Shown here piece by piece: positions 17,716-25,035 of a stretch of DNA of 64,000 nucleotides. The first letter of the stretch is position 1. Each line of letters begins with the position of its first letter. The stretch comes from Chloroflexota bacterium. GTDB taxonomy: Bacteria; Chloroflexota; Dehalococcoidia; Lucifugimonadales; JADFKI01. The notes beneath the pieces were generated by a model. It saw only the letters and a list, made by a program, of their open reading frames with translations. It did not search any database and had not been told where the DNA came from. The stretch is from contig VXNZ01000039.1 in assembly GCA_009840355.1 (NCBI GenBank), positions 35,591-99,590 on the forward strand. Reading direction: 5' to 3'. The position numbers and the translations under genes are program-made.

Positions 17716-17976
17716 TTACCTCAATGGTGCAATTCTGCTCGGCGCTTCGCCGCGCTGCGCCTGATCCCACGCAGTCGAAAGCTCATCCTGATGCTCCCTA
17801 GCCCATACCATAACGCTCCGGCGTACTGAAGCGGGCAGGTGTCCCCGCAGCATGGTGATGGGATCAATGCCTACCAGCGCCGTACTGCCGCCGTATCGGA
17901 CATGGAAGTGTGGCGGATTGTGGTCATTGTGGTACATGGAAATGACGATACCGTAGAATCGGCTGAGTTCAGGCAT
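17716..17976 (-). CDS. DUF4160 domain protein
   Basis: An 86-residue protein with the DUF4160 signature: GIVISMYHNDHNPPHFHV, then an RYGG turn, a short helix and a C-terminal helix AREHQDELSTAW. DUF4160 genes are regularly found next to DUF2442 genes, as here, and have been suggested to be toxin-antitoxin-like; no function has been shown to my knowledge. It ends 15 nt upstream of the cobU start and overlaps the DUF2442 gene by 8 nt. The pair sits inside the minus-strand cobalamin operon. Confidence 0.88.
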   Translation of the reverse strand: MPELSRFYGIVISMYHNDHNPPHFHVRYGGSTALVGIDPITMLRGHLPASVRRSVMVWAREHQDELSTAWDQAQRGEAPSRIAPLR

Positions 17977-18559
17977 TCTGAACCAGAGGCGCGGCGTTAT
18001 GGGACTTGATGATGGTGTTCAACTGCTCCCAAGTAATGCCGGTTACATCTAAATACAGCGAATCGGCGCACATCTCGATGTCATCGTTCCACGAGATTGT
18101 ACCGTAGGATGTTACGCGAACATCTTCAAAGAAATCCGGCTTGTTCCACGCCTTGAAGACGCCTTTCCCCACAAGATGAGCGAGATTAACTTCCCCGCTG
18201 ACACCATCGTTGAAGGCTAACCACAAGCGATAATCGGGGAGTGGAATTACATCGACTGCCGCCAATTGCCAGTCATTCCCGGGCGGCGTCGCTTCATCCT
18301 GAATCTCGGAAGGCAGTTCGTCATACGACTTGCCCGTGATTCGCAAGTACAAGTCGTAAGCGTTTTCACCAATGCCATCGCCCCACAGTATAGCGCCGCC
18401 GTGTACCCGCGCATTCTCGAAGACGCCCGTTTTTTCCCAGTCCTTATAGTATTCGTGGCGCAGCTTCTCTGATAGGTCAACTTCGCCGCTGACGCCATCG
18501 CTGTACTCAATCCATAGGCGATAATTCGGCAAAGCCTTCACGCTCACGGGCTTTAGCAT
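17969..18559 (-). CDS. Tandem DUF2442 protein
   Basis: A 196-residue protein made of two DUF2442 modules (about 1-85 and 98-185). Each opens with the pattern LP-YRLW-F/Y-DGVSGEV-L (residues 10-30 and 106-126), continues with a segment containing the aromatic pair of the F-D-V/A or FEN strand, and ends with an acidic LYL-TG strand. Single-module DUF2442 proteins are the norm, so the internal duplication is notable. It overlaps the DUF4160 gene by 8 nt, the usual partner. The two may form a toxin-antitoxin-like pair; this is inference. Confidence 0.85.
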   Translation of the reverse strand: MLKPVSVKALPNYRLWIEYSDGVSGEVDLSEKLRHEYYKDWEKTGVFENARVHGGAILWGDGIGENAYDLYLRITGKSYDELPSEIQDEATPPGNDWQLAAVDVIPLPDYRLWLAFNDGVSGEVNLAHLVGKGVFKAWNKPDFFEDVRVTSYGTISWNDDIEMCADSLYLDVTGITWEQLNTIIKSHNAAPLVQNA

Positions 18560-18604
18560 ATTCGCATTCCTTTCCCGCCGCTAATCGCAACCCACATCCG
18601 AGAC

Positions 18605-20161
18605 CTACAACCCCACCATAGCATACACCGCGTCCATGTCCACGCTGTGGCGGATTAGGGCGGCTAGCTTGTCGTATTCGGCGTCGAGGTCGAGGATTGC
18701 GCCGTCGGGCAGTGTGATACCCTTGCGGCGCGCGATGTTCGTCAGCAGCGTGTGGCGCAGGCTGTGGTTGTGGAACAGCCCGTGCATATATGTGCCGAGC
18801 GTCAAGCCGTCCGCGTCCATCGCTCCGTCCGACGAATTCACCGACTTGCCGGAGCGCTCCGTGATGCGGAAGGGCGCACCGGATTTGCCGTCGCCGTTGT
18901 CGTAGGTCTGTCCCATATGTATCTCATAGCCGGCGATTGCGCTGCCGCCGTTGCCCGCCAGCATGCCCGCTGACGATGCAGCCACCTTGCCGCGAACCTG
19001 ATGCGTAGTCTTGGTCGCGGCGAATGTGGTGGTGAGTGGCAGCAAGCCTAGTCCGCGAGTTTCCTGTACGGTGGATTCCACGCCGTCCGGGTCGAGTATG
19101 CGCTCGCCGAGCATCTGATAGCCGCCGCACACGCCGATGACCGGCGTACCGGCACATCGCCGCGCTGTTACCGCGTCCGCGATGCCGCTTTGTCTCATCC
19201 ATTCGAGGTCGGCGACTGTGGTCTTGGAGCCGGGCAGGATAATCAGGTCGGGCGCGCCCATCTCGCTTGCGTTGTTGACATATCGCAGGCGCACACGCTC
19301 TTCGCGGTACAGCGGGTCGAAGTCGTCGAAGTTGGCGATGCGCGGCAGACGAACGACCGCGATGTCGATGAAATCGTCCGATTGACTGTTGTTCCACGCG
19401 CGTGGCGGGTCGAGACCGAGCGAGTCTTCTTCCGGAATGTGGATGTCGTCGAACCATGGGATGACGCCCGCGACACCCACGCCCGTGCGCTCTCGCAGTA
19501 TGTCGAAGCCGGAGTCTAGCAGCGACGGATCGCCGCGAAACTTATTGATGACGAACGCCTTGACCAGCGCCTGCTCTTCCGGTTCCAGCAGCGCCATCGT
19601 GCCAACTAGTGACGCGAACACGCCGCCGCGGTCGATGTCGCCCACGATGATTACCGGCGCGTTCGCATACCGTGCAACGCGCATGTTGACGATTTCGTGC
19701 TCGCGTAGGTTTATCTCCGCCGGGCTGCCCGCGCCTTCGATGACCACGATGTCGTACCGGCTGCGCAGCGTGTCCAGCGCCTGCGTTACGAGCGGCCAGA
19801 GGCGCAGCTTCATCTCGTAGTATTCGCGCGCGGACGCCACGCGCGTCGGCTTGCCCATCACCACGACCTGCGACTTGCGGTTGCCTTCGGGCTTGAGCAG
19901 GATGGGGTTCATTTCCACAGTGGGCGCAATCCGCGCGGCTTCGGCTTGCACCGCCTGCGCCCTGCCAAACTCGCCGCCGTCCGGCGTGACGAACGAGTTC
20001 AGCGACATATTTTGCGCCTTAAACGGCGCAACCCGCAGCCCGTCCTGCGCAAAAATGCGACAAAGTGCCGCCGTCATCAGCGACTTCCCCGCATGCGAGG
20101 TCGTGCCTTGCACCATTATCGTTTTGCCCATTATTGGCGCCTTGTTCATCTGCATTTGCAC
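18605..20161 (-). CDS. cobQ: Cobyric acid synthase (glutamine-hydrolysing)
   Basis: A 518-residue amidotransferase that amidates four side chains of adenosylcobyrinic a,c-diamide. The N-terminal P-loop-like domain starts MVQGTTSHAGKSLMTAALCR (about 16-36). The class I glutaminase domain has GVCGGYQMLG with the catalytic cysteine (about 350) and YMHGLFHN with the catalytic histidine (about 457). The length fits the family. Several in-frame ATGs lie at the start (20161, 20155, 20149, 20131); homologues usually begin near the last. It is transcribed with cobC and cobD upstream and the DUF2442 gene 45 nt downstream. Confidence 0.95.
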   Translation of the reverse strand: MQMQMNKAPIMGKTIMVQGTTSHAGKSLMTAALCRIFAQDGLRVAPFKAQNMSLNSFVTPDGGEFGRAQAVQAEAARIAPTVEMNPILLKPEGNRKSQVVVMGKPTRVASAREYYEMKLRLWPLVTQALDTLRSRYDIVVIEGAGSPAEINLREHEIVNMRVARYANAPVIIVGDIDRGGVFASLVGTMALLEPEEQALVKAFVINKFRGDPSLLDSGFDILRERTGVGVAGVIPWFDDIHIPEEDSLGLDPPRAWNNSQSDDFIDIAVVRLPRIANFDDFDPLYREERVRLRYVNNASEMGAPDLIILPGSKTTVADLEWMRQSGIADAVTARRCAGTPVIGVCGGYQMLGERILDPDGVESTVQETRGLGLLPLTTTFAATKTTHQVRGKVAASSAGMLAGNGGSAIAGYEIHMGQTYDNGDGKSGAPFRITERSGKSVNSSDGAMDADGLTLGTYMHGLFHNHSLRHTLLTNIARRKGITLPDGAILDLDAEYDKLAALIRHSVDMDAVYAMVGL

Positions 20162-20188
20162 ATCAGCGTCTCCGGAATAAGCAACTTG

Positions 20189-20375
20189 CTAGGTTGTGTG
20201 GACATTTCGTCGCTGTATCTTATTACCTTTGTGATTTCTCGCTATCGCTCGAAATCTAAAGTCGGAAACAGGTTTGCAAGCGACGATTTCAGATTCCTCA
20301 CTATGTTCGGAATGACAGATGAGTGCGCTTTTCGTGTTTGAAATGCCTCGCGCGCTAAATGTCAATACGCCCTAG
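20189..20375. mobile_element. MITE-like element, copy C, containing a REP-like repeat
   Basis: A 187-bp non-coding element whose left end CTAGGTTGTGTGGACATTT and degraded right end AAATGTCAATACGCCCTAG match the termini of copies A and B. The interior differs: it holds a REP-like repeat (20231-20317) with CTCGAAATCTAAAGTCGGAA and AGATTCCTCACTATGTTCGG. It occupies almost the whole spacer between cobC and cobQ without interrupting either gene. Confidence 0.6.
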
Positions 20376-20380
20376 TCCGG

Positions 20381-21028
20381 TTACTTTCGAGCGGCGAAAA
20401 CATTTTTGATTACATCTTCTAAGTGGCTGGTGTCGTTGAGCAGATCGAGCGCTGCGCCGCCGTCGAATGTGTTGATGACGGTGATGCCGCAGTTCGACAG
20501 GCGCAGACGCCACATATACTCGGCAGGCATGCCCAGCATCGCGGCGATGAGCCCACGCAGCGAGCCGCCGTGCCCCGCGATGAGGATGTTGCCCTCGCTG
20601 TCTGCGTGCCGTGTCAGCAGTTCGTCTGCCGTCGTCTTCATACGGGCGTAGAGTTGAATGTCGCTCTCGCCACCGGGCGGCGCGAAGTCCACATCCTCGT
20701 CGAACAGCCGACGGAACAGCGACGGGTGACTGCGCTCGACTTGCTCGAATGTCAGCCCTTCCCACTCGCCGAACGCCTTCTCGCGCAGTGACACCATCTT
20801 GGTGAAGCTCATATCGCGGCCGCGCATAATCGCCTCTGCGGTGTGCGCCACGCGCTGTAAATCGCTCGAATACGCCGCCTCGAAGTCCAATGGCGCAAGC
20901 CGAGTCGCCACGAGTTCCGCCTGCGCGCGCCCCTTCGCGTTCAGCGCCGTGTCCGCCTGCCCCTGCGCGCGACCCTCATCATTCCAAGCCGTTTCACCAT
21001 GCCTAACCAAAAACCATCTGCAATTCAT
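20381..21028 (-). CDS. cobC: Histidine phosphatase, alpha-ribazole phosphatase-like
   Basis: A 215-residue histidine-acid phosphatase of the phosphoglycerate-mutase type with LVRHGETAWNDEGRAQG (catalytic His in RHGE, residues 9-12), YSSDLQRVAHTAEAIM, and the later LIAGHGGSLRGLIAAML. Alone the sequence cannot separate CobC from other family members, but the position between cobQ and cobD supports removal of the 5-phosphate from alpha-ribazole phosphate or adenosylcobalamin phosphate. Spacing to cobD is 134 nt, and a GC-rich inverted repeat (CCCTTCCCCTAG / CTAGGGAGGGG) lies in that gap. Confidence 0.85.
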   Translation of the reverse strand: MNCRWFLVRHGETAWNDEGRAQGQADTALNAKGRAQAELVATRLAPLDFEAAYSSDLQRVAHTAEAIMRGRDMSFTKMVSLREKAFGEWEGLTFEQVERSHPSLFRRLFDEDVDFAPPGGESDIQLYARMKTTADELLTRHADSEGNILIAGHGGSLRGLIAAMLGMPAEYMWRLRLSNCGITVINTFDGGAALDLLNDTSHLEDVIKNVFAARK

Positions 21029-21162
21029 TGCTTTATCCTGTTCCTGCTGTCCCTTCCCCTAGGAGGTAGGCTAGGGAGGGGCAAGATATTCCCCAAGTCA
21101 TGCCAATATCCGCTATCGCCATTCGCTTGCCCAATCCGATTTCAAGTCTCAGTCATGCGAAG

Positions 21163-22248
21163 TCAGCCATGAGAAGTCAGCGCCATTAGCCCGCCAAATA
21201 TGTCTCGCAGCGCGCCGATGAGCCTCTCGCAGTCCGCCTTTGTTTTAACGCCGATGCGGATGTATTCGGGCAGCCCGAACGATGCGCAGTCTCGCACACT
21301 GATGCGATGCCCGGTCAGCAGCGCCTGCCGCAGTGCGCGCGCATCGCCGACCTTGACCAGCACAAAGTTCGCGGCGGACGGCATGCATCGCAAGCCTATC
21401 GCATCGAGTTCGCTGACGAGGTATCGTTTGGCGGCTCGTGTCTCAGCGCGACCGTCTTCGACATGCCGCGTATCGGCGAGCGCGGCTATTCCTGCCTCCT
21501 GCGCCAAGCCGTTCACGCTCCAGCTGTGCTGCAACGCCCGGACGCGCTCCACGACTGCGGGCGGCGCAAGCATATAGCCCAGACGCAGCGCGGTCAATGC
21601 GTAGTCTTTCGTCATTGACCGCAGCAGCGCGACATTGCCTAGATTCAGCAGCGGCATCGAATCCCACCGCGCCTCGACGAACGGCAGATATGCTTCGTCC
21701 AGCATCAGCAGCGAATCTTCGGGCAGCGAGTTTGCGATACGCCGCACATCCGCCTCGCTCAGATAGCGCCCGGTCGGATTGTTCGGGTTGCACAGGAAGA
21801 CCAGCGATGGCGCGCGCTCCGCGATAATGCGTGCCGCGCGCTCAATGTCCCAAGCGAAATTATTGCCTTCGTCCGCAACGATGCTGAGTACATCCGCGCC
21901 GTGCATATCGCAAGCTGCCGCGAATTCGCCGAATGTGGGCGCGAAGATTACTGCACGGTTGCCTGCGTTCAAATATGCGCGGGCAGTCAGATGTATCAGC
22001 TCGGTTGAGCCGTTACCGGCTAGAATTTGCGCTGTAGACACCGCCAGCCGCGCCGCCAGCGATTCGCGGAGCGCGGTGCATTCGGTATCAGGATACGCCG
22101 CTAAGTTGACTGCGCCTATCGCCTGCGATATGCAAGATGGAGCGCCCAAAGGATTGATGCTGGCGCTGAAGTCGAGCACATCCTCGGGACGCAGTCCAAG
22201 AGAGCGCAGTTCGGCGATGTTCGCGCCGCCGTGTATCGGCAGAGTCAT
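21163..22248 (-). CDS. cobD: L-threonine-O-3-phosphate decarboxylase
   Basis: A 361-residue PLP enzyme of aminotransferase fold I. It opens with MTLPIHGGANI and the DFSASINPLGAP motif typical of CobD rather than of histidinol-phosphate aminotransferases. Next come LCNPNNPTG (about 152-160), LDEAYLPF (about 183-190), the PLP lysine K214 in SMTKDYALTALRLGY, and the arginine in YIRIGVKTKAD. I choose ATG 22248, with AAGGATAGG upstream, instead of 22380, which would overlap the Uma2 gene. It produces (R)-1-aminopropan-2-yl phosphate from the PduX product. Confidence 0.9.
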   Translation of the reverse strand: MTLPIHGGANIAELRSLGLRPEDVLDFSASINPLGAPSCISQAIGAVNLAAYPDTECTALRESLAARLAVSTAQILAGNGSTELIHLTARAYLNAGNRAVIFAPTFGEFAAACDMHGADVLSIVADEGNNFAWDIERAARIIAERAPSLVFLCNPNNPTGRYLSEADVRRIANSLPEDSLLMLDEAYLPFVEARWDSMPLLNLGNVALLRSMTKDYALTALRLGYMLAPPAVVERVRALQHSWSVNGLAQEAGIAALADTRHVEDGRAETRAAKRYLVSELDAIGLRCMPSAANFVLVKVGDARALRQALLTGHRISVRDCASFGLPEYIRIGVKTKADCERLIGALRDIFGGLMALTSHG

Positions 22249-22255
22249 AAGCAGC

Positions 22256-23020
22256 CTATCCTTGCCGCCGCAGACGCTCAATCTCTTCGAGCAACGCACG
22301 CTCTCGCGCTTCTGACGCAAGCCGCGCCGTTCGTTCGGCGTCTGCGCGGTCTTCGGCACGGTCGGCTCGATTTTCTGCAAAGTCCGCGCGCTCCTCTGCT
22401 GCGACTCGTTTGTCTATCGTGATGCCGGCAATGGGGTCGAGCACGTCGAACTCACTGCCGTCCCAGTGGAAATCGACATTCAGCAACTCGCTGTACGCTG
22501 TAACCGAACCGTCAGCGCCGGCGCGAAGCTCGTATGCCTGATATGCGCCGTCCACAAGACGCTCCCCAATGAGCGGAAGCTCGTACAACTCGCCGCCGGT
22601 AGGGTCTAACCGCCAGTATTCGGATATTCCCAAGCTCTCGTAACGGCTGCGCTTGTCTCCCATATCGTTCGCCGCAGTGCTCGGAGACGCCACTTCCATC
22701 ACGAATTCCGGAACTTTGCCGATCTCCCACAGCCAGAAATTGGGCAGCTTCTCGCGTATCTCCTCGGCAGGAACAGCGAACGCGATGAACAAATCCGGCT
22801 TGATGCGTCTGTTGCCGTCCGTCCTGTCGTACGAGATGAAAATATCGCCATGAATAAAGACATCCGGCGAGTCTTCGTACTTTTCGCGGAGCAGCTGCCC
22901 GATGCGCGCTATTGGGAAGTATTGCAGCATGCCGTCCTCCACCCGCTCCGGCTCTTCGTAGAAGATGTCAGGCAGCGTCCTGTGTTCCCATGCGTTGGTT
23001 ATTGTTCCGGTAGTTGCCAT
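22256..23020 (-). CDS. Uma2 family (DUF820) PD-(D/E)XK nuclease-like protein
   Basis: A 254-residue protein with the Uma2 layout: a helical start, then IKPDLFIAF (Asp near 75) and the strand FVMEVASPST (Glu near 111), followed by DKRSRYESLGISEYWRLDP. These give the D, E and K of a PD-(D/E)XK site. The last ~50 residues (about 205-254) form a charged helix with DRAEDRADAERTARLASE. Uma2 genes are abundant in Cyanobacteria and Chloroflexota and their role is unknown. It is 7 nt upstream of cobD and probably the first gene of the minus-strand cob transcript. Confidence 0.9.
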   Translation of the reverse strand: MATTGTITNAWEHRTLPDIFYEEPERVEDGMLQYFPIARIGQLLREKYEDSPDVFIHGDIFISYDRTDGNRRIKPDLFIAFAVPAEEIREKLPNFWLWEIGKVPEFVMEVASPSTAANDMGDKRSRYESLGISEYWRLDPTGGELYELPLIGERLVDGAYQAYELRAGADGSVTAYSELLNVDFHWDGSEFDVLDPIAGITIDKRVAAEERADFAENRADRAEDRADAERTARLASEARERALLEEIERLRRQG

Positions 23021-23053
23021 CTCAACCCTCCGGCGTTGAATTCCACACTACGC

Positions 23054-23059
23054 ATTATA
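23054..23059 (-). promoter_or_regulatory. Possible -10 box of the minus-strand cob transcript
   Basis: A perfect TATAAT reading leftwards, 34 nt upstream of the Uma2 start. A good -35 is not seen. It could start the Uma2-cobD-cobC-cobQ transcript. Confidence 0.35.
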
Positions 23060-23222
23060 CAGCGATGCGAGGCTTTCGGTTTGCCGCATGTCCTATCTGT
23101 CAGCGGATTACTTAACACTTCCTGCCTAACACTTACAAGAATGACATAAGACACAACCGGCAATTGCCTGATGCAGGTTTCACGGTGCGGTGGGGCATGG
23201 TGATAAACGGCGGGTATATCCG

Positions 23223-23228
23223 TATAAT
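23223..23228 (+). promoter_or_regulatory. Possible -10 box upstream of sucC
   Basis: A perfect TATAAT 121 nt upstream of the sucC start, within GGTATATCCGTATAATTG. The -35 region is weak. It would leave a leader of about 110 nt. Confidence 0.35.
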
Positions 23229-23348
23229 TGTTAACAGCGAGAGTGGAGTTAGGCTGGAATGGCTTTGTAACCGAATGCGCGAATCCATTCCCTTCAATAC
23301 CCAATCACCAACAACCGACCCCATGAATAACCGATGTGAGATTGCAAT

Positions 23349-24512
23349 ATGAAAATTCATGAGTATCAGGCGAAGCAGATATTGAGCAAGTATGGCGTGC
23401 CGGTGCCTGAAGGGAGCGTTGCGTCCACGCCGGAGGAAGCGGCGAATTTGGTCGAAGCGCTCGGCGGCAATGCGGTCGTCAAGGCGCAGGTGCATGCCGG
23501 CGGACGCGGTAAGGCGGGCGGCGTCAAGCTAGTCTCGTCGGCCGCTGAGGCGGCTGAGTTCGCGGCGTCCATCCTCGGCACGAATCTGGTTACATTCCAG
23601 ACGGGACCGGAAGGCGTGCCGGTGCGTCAAGTGCTGGTCGAAGAGACGATAGATGTCGCGGACGAGCTTTATCTGGGCGTGGTAATAGACGGCGCGGCAG
23701 AGGGCATCGTCGTCATAGCGAGCGAGGCGGGCGGCATGGAGATAGAAGAGGTCGCAGACGCCACGCCGGAGAAGATCCTGCGTGCGACGATAGACCCCGT
23801 GCTTGGGTTTCAGCCATTCCAAGGCAGAAGTCTCGCCTACGGCTTGAATCTCGACGGCTCGCTGGTGCGCCCGGTCGGCACGCTCATCGAAAATCTGTGC
23901 CGCGCGTTTCAGGAGAACGACTGCTCGCTGGCGGAAATCAACCCGCTGGTCATTACGACGGACGGTCGCGCGCTCGCCGTTGACGCCAAGCTCAATTTCG
24001 ACGACGACGCGATGTTCCGCCACAAGGACTTGGACGAGTTCTACGACGCGGAGCAAGAGGACGACGGCGAGGTCGAGGCGCGCAAGTACGACATCAATTA
24101 TGTGAAGCTGGACGGTAGCGTGGGCTGTATCGTGAACGGCGCCGGTCTTGCGATGGCGACGATGGATGTGGTGCTGTCCGGCGGCGCGAAGCCGGCGAAC
24201 TTCCTGGACATAGGCGGCGGCGCGGACGAGGACAAGGTCGCGCAGGCGCTCAACATCGTGCTGTCGGATAAATCTGTCGAGCTGGTGCTGGTGAACATAT
24301 TCGGCGGCATACTGCGCTGCGATGTGGCGGCGCGGGGCTTCCTGCAAGCAGCCGAAGCCGCACCGGACGGCATCCGCCCCATGGTCGTGCGAATGCTAGG
24401 CACAAACGCCAACGAAGGCAGACGCATCCTAGCCGAATCCAGCCTAGACGTAACGCTAGTGGACGACCTAAGCGGCGCGGCAGGAGCAATTAGGGCGGCG
24501 GTCGGCGCGTAG
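23349..24512 (+). CDS. sucC: Succinyl-CoA synthetase, beta subunit (ADP/GDP-forming)
   Basis: A 387-residue ATP-grasp protein of the citric acid cycle enzyme that interconverts succinate and succinyl-CoA with nucleotide synthesis. It opens MKIHEYQAKQILSKYGVPVPEG. The ATP-grasp block VKAQVHAGGRGKAGGVKL lies near 44-61, LAEINPLVIT near 196, and the CoA-ligase part has NGAGLAMATMDV, FLDIGGGA and LVNIFGGILRCD. The length is typical. The partner sucD is on the same strand but 3.5 kb away, with four or five other genes inserted between. Confidence 0.96.
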   Translation: MKIHEYQAKQILSKYGVPVPEGSVASTPEEAANLVEALGGNAVVKAQVHAGGRGKAGGVKLVSSAAEAAEFAASILGTNLVTFQTGPEGVPVRQVLVEETIDVADELYLGVVIDGAAEGIVVIASEAGGMEIEEVADATPEKILRATIDPVLGFQPFQGRSLAYGLNLDGSLVRPVGTLIENLCRAFQENDCSLAEINPLVITTDGRALAVDAKLNFDDDAMFRHKDLDEFYDAEQEDDGEVEARKYDINYVKLDGSVGCIVNGAGLAMATMDVVLSGGAKPANFLDIGGGADEDKVAQALNIVLSDKSVELVLVNIFGGILRCDVAARGFLQAAEAAPDGIRPMVVRMLGTNANEGRRILAESSLDVTLVDDLSGAAGAIRAAVGA

Positions 24513-24543
24513 CTGCGGGGCATGCTGAAAATCCGGAGGTGTT

Positions 24544-24996
24544 GTGGCACTTTACGAGAGACCCATCATAGGAGAACGCGAGGATTTGCTGAGTGTCTTG
24601 CGCGATCTTCGGCCATATTACTTCTCGCTTTTGGTGGTGCAGTTGGCGGTTTGGGGCGTTGTGGTATTCTTATCTGAAAGAAGCGTATGTATCAATGAAG
24701 ACATTGCCGGCTGCACAGTAACGATAGGACTGAAGATGAGTGGGCTAGTCCCGCTATCGTTGATCACAAGCGTAATCTTAGTAGATGCAGGGAGGTACTT
24801 AATGGTACTGTTACGCAATTCCCGGGAAAGACTGATAACGCGAGCTAAAATCGAGGCGAACGCAGAAGGCAAAGCAGAAGGCGCGAACGAAATGCATGCC
24901 AAGTGGAGCGCTTGGAATGTGCGGCGCATTGAGCATGAGCGCAGGGGTGAACCCTTTGACGTGCCGCCGCCTTCGCCGGAAGATTGCGACCGATAA
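24544..24996 (+). CDS. Small membrane protein of unknown function
   Basis: A 150-residue protein that I do not recognise. It starts at GTG after GGAGGT and has two hydrophobic segments (about 26-46, YYFSLLVVQLAVWGVVVFL; about 74-98, GLVPLSLITSVILVDAGRYL) separated by a short loop with two cysteines (SVCINEDIAGC). A positively charged helical tail (about 105-150) ends in a proline-rich PFDVPPPSPED. Codon use is less GC-rich than in sucC. It lies 31 nt after sucC and 39 nt before the selenoprotein gene. Confidence 0.6.
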   Translation: MALYERPIIGEREDLLSVLRDLRPYYFSLLVVQLAVWGVVVFLSERSVCINEDIAGCTVTIGLKMSGLVPLSLITSVILVDAGRYLMVLLRNSRERLITRAKIEANAEGKAEGANEMHAKWSAWNVRRIEHERRGEPFDVPPPSPEDCDR

Positions 24997-25035
24997 TATG
25001 GTGCTAACAAGCAGTTGCCCAAAAGGAGGCATACC

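Larger units (their letters stand above)
23021..23348. other. Divergent intergenic region
   Basis: 328 bases between the Uma2/cob transcript (minus) and sucC (plus). It holds a -10-like TATAAT for each strand (23054-23059 minus; 23223-23228 plus). No riboswitch was recognised on either strand; in particular I see no B12-box-like block for the cob side. Confidence 0.5.
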
